A program made the translations under genes and the position numbers. The notes beneath the pieces are model-generated. The model was not told the origin of the DNA. It saw nothing but the letters and a program-made list of their open reading frames with translations, and made no database searches. 64,000 bases of DNA. Source: Microbacterium ulmi (lineage in GTDB: Bacteria > Actinomycetota > Actinomycetes > Actinomycetales > Microbacteriaceae). Each line of letters opens with the position of its first letter. Within the stretch, counting starts at the first letter, position 1. Location: the NCBI RefSeq assembly GCF_011759705.1, contig NZ_JAAOZF010000001.1, positions 248,001 to 312,000 of the forward strand, read 5' to 3'. This document shows, in pieces, positions 33,901-41,464 of this stretch.

Positions 33901-34474
33901 CCCAGTGCGGATCGCCCGGTCCGCCGGCCTGGTCGGCGAGCTCCGCGAGGTCGTACAGGGGTCTCCCCTTCTCGGCCCCCGCGAGCTGCGCGTGCGTGAT
34001 GGCCGCCGCGAGCCGGTGATACCCCTCCTCGCCGCGGGCGAGGACGAGCAGGTGCGTCCCGACGGGGTCGGGCTCTCCGTTCTGCGGCTTCGGGAGCCCC
34101 AGCGACAGCTCGGCTCCGAACACGGTCTTGAGCGTCATCGCCTCCGCCGCCTCCGCGAAGCGGACGATGCCGTAGAAGCCGTCGTGGTCGCTGATCGCGA
34201 GGGCGTGCAGGCCCAGTCGCTCGGCCTCCTCCGCGAGCTCTTCCGGAGACGACGCGCCATCGAGGAACGAGTACGACGAGTGCGCATGCAGCTCGGCGTA
34301 GGGCACGGCGTCGGCGGGGCGCTCGATCGCGGGCGGCACGTAAGGTCCGCGCTTGTGCGACCACGCGGGGCTGTCTCCGCCGTCTGCGCCCGCCGGGGCA
34401 CCGCCGGGGCGCCGCCTGTCGCTGAGGAGCGCCTCCATCTCCGACCACGGCACGGAAGGATTGTGGAAGCCCAT
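30938..34474 (-). CDS. dnaE2: Error-prone DNA polymerase III alpha subunit DnaE2
   Basis: 1178 residues. N-terminal PHP domain from about residue 58 ([23 protein letters not shown]). The polymerase catalytic Asp cluster is near 453 ([25 protein letters not shown]), with [18 protein letters not shown] just before. Helix-hairpin-helix near 945-985 ([12 protein letters not shown]), and a C-terminal OB fold ([34 protein letters not shown]). It does translesion synthesis with ImuA/ImuB during the SOS response. Between the fingers and HhH parts, at about 865-935, lies a Ser/Pro-rich insertion ([19 protein letters not shown]), longer than usual. It follows imuB by 51 bases on the same strand and is presumably driven by the LexA-controlled promoter at 36247. 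Confidence 0.95.
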   Translation of the reverse strand: [1178 protein letters not shown]

Positions 34475-34525
34475 CAGCCGCTCCCGTCGTCAGGGTTCGG
34501 CGGGCTCGCCGACCCGCGAGGCCGC

Positions 34526-36121
34526 TCAGTCATAGCGCGCCTCCGCCGTCCACCGGGCGCCTTCGCACACGAGGAGCCACGCGACCCCGTCGGCGTCGAC
34601 GACCTGGAACCGGTGCGCGCGGCGCGCGCGCGCGGCATCCCACCCCCGCTCGATAATCGGCCAGGGCCCCGCCCATGCCTCGATCGAACGACGGCGCCCC
34701 CCTTCAGCGAGGACGGCGGGGACGGCCGACACACGACCGCGGTCGTCGAGCGTCACGGCTCCGCCTGGAGGCGCCGCCCACACCTCGACGGGATGCGGCC
34801 CTGCGAACACCGTCGCGGGCAGCGGATCGGGAAGGCTCCCCGGCCAGGGCCTCGCGCGCTCCTTCGTCGTCACGGCCCTGTCGCCCCACGGAACGAGCAC
34901 CTGCCGTTCGGCGAGCCATCGCCCGCCCCCGATCGTGGGCGTCAGCACGCCCCTGTGGCCCAGCATCGCCTGCACGCGCGAGAGCGCATGGTGCACGCGC
35001 TCGTCGGGTCCGGCTCCGAAGATCGCAGGAGCGTGGTGGGATGCCGCATCCACCGCCGCCGGCTCGATCCGCACGCGAGCAACGCCGCTGCGGAGCAGCG
35101 CCCTCCCGTCCTCCCCGTCTCCGGGCGGCCCCACCTCTTCTGCGAGCTGCCACCGCACGCGGTCGACGACGGCGGCCGCGTCGAACGATCCCGGATGCAG
35201 CCACACGCGTTCGCTGTGCTCTCCCCGATCGCCGGAGAGCTCGACACGCAGCTCGGTGCAGACGAGGTCGATCGCGCCGAGGCCCGCGATGAAGGCGTCG
35301 GCGGCCTGCCGCACGCCGAACGCGACCTGCTCGGCGAGCTCGAGCGGCGGCTCGAAGACGACGTCGCGATGCAGCTCGGGTGGAGGGATCCGGGGATCGA
35401 CGGCCCGAGGATCTCGGCCCGATGCGAGGGAGTGCAGACGGATGCCGCTCTCTCCGAACCGCTCGCGGACGCGGTCTGGCTCCATCGCGGCGAACTCGCC
35501 GAGCGACTGCACGCCCAGACGTGCGAGCAGCCCCACGAGCTCGGCCCCCGTCGCAGGCGCGGCGTCGGCGAGCGTCGCGATCGGCAGCGGCGCGAGGAAG
35601 CCCGCCGCGCCCCCCGCCGGCACGAGGCACACGGGATCGCGGGGACCCGTCCCCGCGCGCGCGGCCTGCTCGGCCGTGAAGCGACCGTCGGCGATCCCCG
35701 CTCGCGCTCCGTCGAGCCCCAGCTCGCTCAGGGCCGCGAGGAGCACGGCGGCGGCCTCCTGCTCGCCGCCGTAGTACCGGGCAGGACCCCGCGCGCGCAG
35801 GGCGCACAGCCCCGGCCGCACGATCTGCACGCCGGGAGCCCGTTCCTCGATCAGCGCGACGACGGGGGCGAACGCCCGGTGATCGCGCACGGGATCGGCG
35901 GCGACGACCGCGAGCCGTGGACATCGCGCCTGCGCGTCGCGACGGCGCAGGCCCCGCCGCACGCCTTCGGCGCGGGCCGCGGCCGAGCATGCGACGACCT
36001 CGTTGCGCTCGAGCACGGCGACCGGCTGGGCGGGGTCGACGAACCCTTCGCGCGCGAGGGCCGTGACGGGCCAGTCGGGAAACCACAGCACGAGGCTGCG
36101 GACGGGGATGCCGGACCGCAC
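34526..36121 (-). CDS. imuB: ImuB, catalytically inactive Y-family polymerase subunit of the mutasome
   Basis: 531 residues from the GTG at 36121, one base after the stop of the short imuA remnant. The N-terminal RSLVLWFPDWPVTALAREG corresponds to the Y-family palm start but the metal-binding acidic residues are replaced (FPDW), as in known ImuB proteins. The fingers/thumb region has LARLGVQSLGEFAAMEPDRVRERFG. The C-terminus has an OB-like part (GRVSAVPAVLAEGGRRRSIEAWAGPWPIIERGW) followed by WLLVCEGARWTAEARYD. ImuB bridges DnaE2 and the beta clamp; a clear QxxLxLF-type clamp motif was not found. Its imuA partner is 9.8 kb away. Confidence 0.9.
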   Translation of the reverse strand: MRSGIPVRSLVLWFPDWPVTALAREGFVDPAQPVAVLERNEVVACSAAARAEGVRRGLRRRDAQARCPRLAVVAADPVRDHRAFAPVVALIEERAPGVQIVRPGLCALRARGPARYYGGEQEAAAVLLAALSELGLDGARAGIADGRFTAEQAARAGTGPRDPVCLVPAGGAAGFLAPLPIATLADAAPATGAELVGLLARLGVQSLGEFAAMEPDRVRERFGESGIRLHSLASGRDPRAVDPRIPPPELHRDVVFEPPLELAEQVAFGVRQAADAFIAGLGAIDLVCTELRVELSGDRGEHSERVWLHPGSFDAAAVVDRVRWQLAEEVGPPGDGEDGRALLRSGVARVRIEPAAVDAASHHAPAIFGAGPDERVHHALSRVQAMLGHRGVLTPTIGGGRWLAERQVLVPWGDRAVTTKERARPWPGSLPDPLPATVFAGPHPVEVWAAPPGGAVTLDDRGRVSAVPAVLAEGGRRRSIEAWAGPWPIIERGWDAARARRAHRFQVVDADGVAWLLVCEGARWTAEARYD

Positions 36122-36138
36122 GTCAGCCCACCGCCTCC
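36093..36138. repeat. Duplicated imuA-end / imuB-start segment, left copy
   Basis: This 46-base segment (from AGGCTGCGGACGGGG to CCCACCGCCTCC) matches 45922-45967 with about six differences and one indel. In both places it joins the last imuA codons to the first imuB codons on the minus strand. Here imuB is intact and imuA is a remnant; at the other copy the reverse holds. Confidence 0.75.
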
Positions 36139-36236
36139 GTGAGCGGAATCGGCTCGTCGAGCAGGCGCCGCACGAGCGACGCGAGCTCGTCGCCCTGCTC
36201 CCGTGGGAGCGTCTCGTTCCGCATGATCGCCCTCAT
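36123..36236 (-). pseudogene. Internally deleted imuA remnant (37 codons) in front of imuB
   Basis: The frame reads MRAIMRNETLPREQGDE, then LLDEPIPLTEAVG and stop. The intact ImuA at 45952-46755 starts MRAIVRTETLRQEQDPD and ends LFEPERMLEAAG. So both termini of ImuA are kept and about 230 codons between are gone. The remnant keeps the LexA box in front and the one-base junction with imuB behind. It may still serve as a translated leader for imuB. Alternative reading: an unrelated short leader peptide, made unlikely by similarity at both ends and in the flanking DNA. Confidence 0.75.
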
Positions 36237-36246
36237 CGTGACATCA

Positions 36247-36262
36247 TAGAACGTATGTTCTA
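36247..36262. promoter_or_regulatory. LexA (SOS) box upstream of imuA remnant-imuB-dnaE2
   Basis: TAGAACGTATGTTCTA, a perfect palindrome matching the actinobacterial/Gram-positive SOS consensus GAAC-N4-GTTC. It lies 11 bases upstream of the remnant's ATG. LexA bound here would repress imuB and dnaE2 until DNA damage. Confidence 0.85.
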
Positions 36263-36510
36263 GACTTCCAATGGATGAGATCGAAGATATCTCTCGCCTC
36301 GGACATCGCACCGGCACCTCGCGCACTCGGGCGATGTCGGCACGTGCGCCCGTCGCCCTCACCGACCCGCAGGCGGCCGCGATCGAGAGGACCGCGCGGA
36401 TCGTCGCAGTGCCCGTGCCCGTGCCGAGCTCGCGGGAGGCTCCGTGCGGTGCATGATCGCCGGCATCCATCTCGATGCGCGTCCCGTCGGCGCGCGCGCG
36501 TCGACCCGCG

Positions 36511-38052
36511 TCAGCGCGGCATCGAGCGGGCGCTCAGCGCGACCCAGAGCGCGCTGCGATCGTCGGGTGAGTCGAGGCTGACTCCCAGCAGCCGCTCGAC
36601 GGCGTCGAGACGCTTCACGAGGGTCTGGCGGTGCAGTCCCAGTGCGGCGGACGCGCGCGTGATGTGCCCGTTGTGCTGCAGGAACGCCGCGAGGGCGTCC
36701 GCCAGCGCCGGATCGGCCGCCTCGTCGAGTCGCGCGAGCACGGCGTCGGCGACGGAGGCCCGTCGGTCCTCGGGGATCGCATCCAGGACGACGCTGTGGA
36801 GGAGCATCTCCTCGTAGCGCTGCAGGGGCACGCGGGAGTGCTCTGCATGGCGGAGCGCGGCGGCGGACTCCTGAGCGGCGACGACGAGCTCGCCGATGCG
36901 GTGAGACGCGCTCACTCCCGCCTGGCCGCCGCGACGCGCCAGCTCGCGGAAGACCTCCCCGACGACATCCGACAGCTCGACGGGAGACAGAGCGGCGATG
37001 AGGACGAAAGGGGCCTCGGGCGTCGCGCGGGCCACGAACACGCTCGGAACGGCGCGATCGAACAGGATGTCGTTGACCCCGCCGGCGATCCCCGCGCCGA
37101 CCGCGCCGGGTATCCGCAGGCTCGCCACCGTCACGGAGGCCCGCGCGGGAAACCCCAGGGCGGCGAGGGCGTCGATGCGGTCGCGCGTCGTCGCACCCTG
37201 CCGCAGCGCCAGTGCGCCCAGCCGGTCCGACGCCATCTGCCGCTCCGGCGAGAATCCGAGTCGGCGCTCGGCGTCGATCGACAGGAGCGTGACGGCGCCC
37301 GTGACGACCATGCGCTCGAGCGGAGTCGGCGCCCGCGTGGACGTGACGACGAGGAGCTGGCGGGTGCGGCGCCGGGTTCCCAGAGGATGGATGGCGGTGA
37401 CCGCGCCCTCGTCGTCGATGATCTGCGCCACGGCCCCCTGCGTGCTCGCCCGCTCGAGATCGGCGCGCAGCGCGTCATATCGTTCGGCCGCGGCGCCGGG
37501 CGAGGCATCCAGCACGGTTCCCCGGATGCTCAGCACCGCGACCTGGCTGCCCGTCGCCGCAGCGAGCAGTCGCAGCACCTCCGCCCGGCCGCGCGGTTCG
37601 AGGGCGGCGGAGGTGAGCTGCCGCTGGATGTCGTACGCGCGCTGCACGGTCGCGAACTGCTCCGAGGCGAGCCGGGTGGTCACGAACTGGGACACCGCGA
37701 CGAACGGGACGTCGATCGGCACCTCGATGACGGGGATGCCGCGCTGTTCGCCCGCCTCGACGATCGCGGGGGGAACGACGCCGTAGGGGGCGTGGACGGT
37801 CCCTCCCGTGCCGAAGCCGACGCCGGAGATCCCCCGGTCCGCCAGCCGCTCCATGTACTGCATCATCGACGCCGGCGTCGACAGCTGGAGTCCCGTCGTG
37901 ATGAGGAACTCGCCGCCCTGCAGCCACGGCGTGGGGTCAGCGACCTCGCTCACGTGCACCCAGCGGATCTCGCGGTCGAGCTCGGCGGCGCCCGCGACGC
38001 ATCTCAGCTCGAGCTCGGTCTCCTCGAGCAGCTGACGCAGTGTTACCGCCAC
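36511..38052 (-). CDS. PucR-family transcriptional regulator
   Basis: 513 residues from the GTG at 38052, which has GGGGAGAAAC directly upstream. N-terminal PucR sensory domain (LRQLLEETELELRCVAGAAELDREIRWVHVSEVADPTPWLQGGEFLITTGLQL ... ADRGISGVGFGTGG). Middle GGDEF-like region. C-terminal PucR HTH_30 (LADALAAFLQHNGHITRASAALGLHRQTLVKRLDAVERLLGVSLD). PucR proteins control purine, amino-acid and polyamine catabolism. It is divergent from the ABC/ureohydrolase operon across 160 bases, so it most likely senses that operon's substrate. Confidence 0.9.
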   Translation of the reverse strand: MAVTLRQLLEETELELRCVAGAAELDREIRWVHVSEVADPTPWLQGGEFLITTGLQLSTPASMMQYMERLADRGISGVGFGTGGTVHAPYGVVPPAIVEAGEQRGIPVIEVPIDVPFVAVSQFVTTRLASEQFATVQRAYDIQRQLTSAALEPRGRAEVLRLLAAATGSQVAVLSIRGTVLDASPGAAAERYDALRADLERASTQGAVAQIIDDEGAVTAIHPLGTRRRTRQLLVVTSTRAPTPLERMVVTGAVTLLSIDAERRLGFSPERQMASDRLGALALRQGATTRDRIDALAALGFPARASVTVASLRIPGAVGAGIAGGVNDILFDRAVPSVFVARATPEAPFVLIAALSPVELSDVVGEVFRELARRGGQAGVSASHRIGELVVAAQESAAALRHAEHSRVPLQRYEEMLLHSVVLDAIPEDRRASVADAVLARLDEAADPALADALAAFLQHNGHITRASAALGLHRQTLVKRLDAVERLLGVSLDSPDDRSALWVALSARSMPR

Positions 38053-38212
38053 GTTTCTCCCCGTGCCTGGTCGCCGTCCGCAAGGGCGGTTCCTCATCAT
38101 TATGGTGGTTTGGATGCGCGCGAACCGACAGGACGTCGATAGCGTGCCGCCTTTGCGGCAGGGAGACTGGCACGGCATCCTGATCCGCTCCACCCGACCC
38201 CACGGAGATCAC

Positions 38213-39454
38213 ATGAGAAACCGCGCTGTTCTCGCGACCGCGGCCCTCGCCCTCACGACCGTCGCCCTCGCGGGCTGCGCCGTCGAAGGCCCGGGCACGA
38301 CGGCCGATGCCGATGCACTCAAGATCGGCTGGCTCCTGCCCCAGACCGGTCCGATCTCGAGCCTGGGCGCACCGCAGATCGCAGCGCTCGAGCTCGCAGC
38401 CGCAGACGTCTCCGCAGCGGGCGGCGCGGCCGGACTCGAGATCGAATACGTCGGCGGCGACGAGGCGGGCGACACGGCGGCGGCCGCGCAGGCCGTCGAT
38501 CGGATCCTGGCGGACGGGGTGAGCGCCGTCATCGGCGCAGGAAGCTCGTCCATCACGCTCAGCGTCATCGACCGCATCACGGGGGCCGGCGTCGTGCAGT
38601 GCTCCGGCATGAACACGTCGCCCGCGCTGACGGGCTACCCGGACGACGGCCTCTACTTCCGCACGGTCCCCTCGGACATCCTGCAGGGCGGCGTGCTCGC
38701 CGAGCGCATCGCCGCGGACGGCGGAGCGAATGTGGCTGTCATCGCGCGCAGCGACTCGTACGCGACGGGGCTGGCCGACGCCCTCGTCGACGCCCTGCCC
38801 GACAACGGGCTCGCACTGGCGGATCGGGTCGACTACGACCCCTCGGCGACGAGCTTCGACGCCGAAGTGCGCAGGGTCGTCGCGAGCGGCGCCGACTCGA
38901 TCGTGCTCCTGAGCTTCGACGAGGGCGCCACCATCCTGCAGGGTCTGATCCAGGCAGGCGCGGGTCCCGAGTCGGTGAACCTCTACGGCACCGACGCGCT
39001 TCCCATCGCGTCGCTTGCCGAGACGGTGGACCCGTCGAACCCCGCGGCGCTCGAGGGCATGACCTTCACGCAGGCGTCCTCGGGCGAGGGCTCGGACTTC
39101 ACGGCCCGCCTCCTGCAGAAGTCTCCCGAGCTCACCACGACGGCGTTCACTCCGTACTTCTACGACTGCGCCATCCTCATCGCGCTCGGCGTCGAGCAGA
39201 CCGGCAGCACCGACCCGCGGGGCATCGCCGACGCGCTCGTGGGCCTCACGAACGGCGACGAGGAGTGCACGACGTTCGCGGACTGCAAGAAGCTGCTCGC
39301 CGAGGGCGCGTCGATCGCCTACGTCGGCGCGGCCGGACCGCTGAAGTTCGACGAGGACGGTGAGCCGACGACGGGCCTCTACGACGTGCTCGTCATGCAG
39401 GCCGACGGCACCACCACGACGGTCGACACCGTCCGACGGACGATCGAGAAGTAG
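38213..39454 (+). CDS. Branched-chain-type ABC transporter substrate-binding lipoprotein
   Basis: 413 residues from the ATG at 38213; the frame is open earlier but the signal peptide starts here. Lipobox LAGC with Cys at 22. Type I periplasmic-binding (LivJ-like) fold: LKIGWLLPQTGPISSLGAPQIAALELAAADV, VSAVIGAGSSSITLSVIDRI, VNLYGTDALPIASLAE. In the LivJ ligand pocket the GPxxSxSxxA-type segment reads GAGSSSIT, suggesting recognition of an amino-acid alpha carboxylate/amine. First gene of the operon; the permease start follows seven bases after its stop. Confidence 0.9.
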   Translation: MRNRAVLATAALALTTVALAGCAVEGPGTTADADALKIGWLLPQTGPISSLGAPQIAALELAAADVSAAGGAAGLEIEYVGGDEAGDTAAAAQAVDRILADGVSAVIGAGSSSITLSVIDRITGAGVVQCSGMNTSPALTGYPDDGLYFRTVPSDILQGGVLAERIAADGGANVAVIARSDSYATGLADALVDALPDNGLALADRVDYDPSATSFDAEVRRVVASGADSIVLLSFDEGATILQGLIQAGAGPESVNLYGTDALPIASLAETVDPSNPAALEGMTFTQASSGEGSDFTARLLQKSPELTTTAFTPYFYDCAILIALGVEQTGSTDPRGIADALVGLTNGDEECTTFADCKKLLAEGASIAYVGAAGPLKFDEDGEPTTGLYDVLVMQADGTTTTVDTVRRTIEK

Positions 39455-39461
39455 GCCCGTC

Positions 39462-40463
39462 ATGAGCACCGCAGTCGACACCCTCGACAGCCGGACGAAC
39501 CGGAGCACCGGCCGGCGCCGCGCTCTCCTCGTCGCGGCCGTCGTCGTGCTCTCGGCTGCGGTGCTCGTCGCCGTCGTGCCCGCCGGTCCCGTCGCGATCG
39601 TCCAGGCGATCGCCGACGGCGTGCGCGTCGGGCTGATCCTCGCGCTCGTGGGGATCGGCCTCTCCCTCGTCTTCGCGACGACGGGCGTGTTCAACTTCGC
39701 TCACGGCGAGCTCGCGACCCTCGGCGCGCTGACGACCTGGGCGCTCAACGCCGCGGGCGTTCCGCTCGTGCTCGCGATGGCGCTCGTGATCCCGGTCGGC
39801 ATCGCTGCCGGCTATGTCGGGGAGAAGGCCGTGTGGCGTCCGCTGCGCCGCCGGGGCGTCAGCCTCCCGGGCATGCTCGTGGTCGGGATCGGCCTGGGCC
39901 TGGCGCTGCGCAGCTCGTTCCTGTTCGCCATCGGCGGCGGCGCGCGCACGTACCGGGAAGGCTCGGTGCAGGCCCCCATGGACGTCTTCGGCGTCTCGAT
40001 CCAGCCGAAGCAGATCGCGGCGGTGGCCGTCGTGCTCCTCGTGCTGGCGGCGCTCGCCCTCTTCCTGCGGTTCGCGCCGCTCGGACAGGCCATCCGCGCG
40101 GTCTCCGACGATCGCGAGCTCGCAGCGGCCACCGGCGTCGCCGTCGACCGCGTCCTGGCCGCCGTGTGGATGATCGGCGGCGCGCTCGCGACGCTCGGCG
40201 GCGCGCTCATGGGCCTGTTCGAGCAGGTCAGCTGGCAGATGGGCAATCAGGTGCTCCTGCTGGTGATCGCCGGAGTCACGCTCGGCGGCCTCGGCAGCGT
40301 CGCGGGAGCCGCCGTCGGAGGCGTCATCGTCGGGGTCGTGACGCAGCTGAGCGTGCTGGTCCTTCCCGCCGAGCTCAAGTACGTCACGGCGCTCGTGCTT
40401 CTCATCCTCATCCTGCTCATCCGCCCGTCGGGGCTGTTCGGGCGTCGTCAGCGGATCGGATGA
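39462..40463 (+). CDS. Branched-chain-type ABC permease (LivH-like)
   Basis: 333 residues from the ATG at 39462. About eight membrane helices. LivH signature: GVRVGLILALVGIGLSLVFATTGVFNFAHGELATLGAL near 55-95, and the cytoplasmic coupling loop FLRFAPLGQAIRAVSDDRELAAATGVAVDRV. Forms the channel with the next gene. TGA overlaps the next ATG (ATGA). Confidence 0.92.
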   Translation: MSTAVDTLDSRTNRSTGRRRALLVAAVVVLSAAVLVAVVPAGPVAIVQAIADGVRVGLILALVGIGLSLVFATTGVFNFAHGELATLGALTTWALNAAGVPLVLAMALVIPVGIAAGYVGEKAVWRPLRRRGVSLPGMLVVGIGLGLALRSSFLFAIGGGARTYREGSVQAPMDVFGVSIQPKQIAAVAVVLLVLAALALFLRFAPLGQAIRAVSDDRELAAATGVAVDRVLAAVWMIGGALATLGGALMGLFEQVSWQMGNQVLLLVIAGVTLGGLGSVAGAAVGGVIVGVVTQLSVLVLPAELKYVTALVLLILILLIRPSGLFGRRQRIG

Positions 40464-41464
40464 CCGGAGCCATGGATCCGACAGCACTGTTCACAGACGC
40501 CCTGCGCGCCGCCATCAGCCCGACCGCCGCCGCGTACGCGCTCGCGGCGATCGGCCTCAACCTCCAGTTCGGGTACGCGGGACTGGTCAACCTCGGCTTC
40601 GCCGGGACGATGGCGGCGGGCGCCTACGGGCTCGCGATCGTCGTCGTCAGCGGCGGGCCGTTCTGGGCGGGCATCGTCGTGGGAGCGGCGACCGCGGCGG
40701 TCTTCTCGCTCCTGGTCGCGCTGCCGACCGTCCGGCTCCGAGCGGACTACCTGGCGATGACGACGATCGCGACGGCCGAGATCCTGCGTCTGATCCTCCG
40801 CTCCAGCTGGGCGCGGCCCGTGACGGGCGGCGTGAACGGCCTCCAGCGGTTCGCGAACGAGTTCTACGCGCTGAGCCCGTTCGGCACCCGCAGCTTCGCG
40901 ATCGGTCCCGTGATCGTCCCGGGGCGGACGCTGTGGCTGATCGTCGTCGCCTGGGCCCTCGTCGCGATCGTCGCCGTCGTGATCGGAGCGATCGTCCGCA
41001 GCCCCTGGGGACGCACCGTCGTCGCGATCCGCCAGGACGAGGATCTCGCGCGGGCCCTCGGCAAGAACACGTTCGCGATCAAGGTCCAGGTGATGGTGGT
41101 CGGCGGCGTCTGCGCCGCGCTGGCCGGGAGCGTGCTCGTGACCGATCAGCAGAACGCCAATCCCGACAACTTCGGCACGCCGCTGACCTTCATGCTCTAC
41201 GCGATCGTCATCCTCGGCGGCGCGGGCCGCATCCTGGCTCCGATCGCGGGCGCGATCCTCTTCTGGGTGCTGCTGTCGGTCACCGACGGCATCCTTCGTG
41301 CCCTTGCGGATGCCTCGACCGCCGCCGGCGGGTGGTTCGGGCAGGATCAGGCGGGCGCCGCCCGGTACATCCTCGTGGGGGTCGGCCTGGTGCTCGTGAT
41401 CGTGTTCCGTCCGCAGGGGCTGCTGGCGCGGGCGGCGCGCCGGCCGTCTGGAGCGACTGCATGA
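40460..41464 (+). CDS. Branched-chain-type ABC permease (LivM-like)
   Basis: 334 residues from the ATG at 40460 (ATG 40472 also possible). Signature AAYALAAIGLNLQFGYAGLVNLGFAGTMAAGAY, LPTVRLRADYLAMTTIATAEILRLIL, and coupling loop SPWGRTVVAIRQDEDLARALGKNTFAIKVQVMVVGG. Ends with a short basic tail. Its stop overlaps the ATPase start (ATGA). Confidence 0.92.
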   Translation: MTGAMDPTALFTDALRAAISPTAAAYALAAIGLNLQFGYAGLVNLGFAGTMAAGAYGLAIVVVSGGPFWAGIVVGAATAAVFSLLVALPTVRLRADYLAMTTIATAEILRLILRSSWARPVTGGVNGLQRFANEFYALSPFGTRSFAIGPVIVPGRTLWLIVVAWALVAIVAVVIGAIVRSPWGRTVVAIRQDEDLARALGKNTFAIKVQVMVVGGVCAALAGSVLVTDQQNANPDNFGTPLTFMLYAIVILGGAGRILAPIAGAILFWVLLSVTDGILRALADASTAAGGWFGQDQAGAARYILVGVGLVLVIVFRPQGLLARAARRPSGATA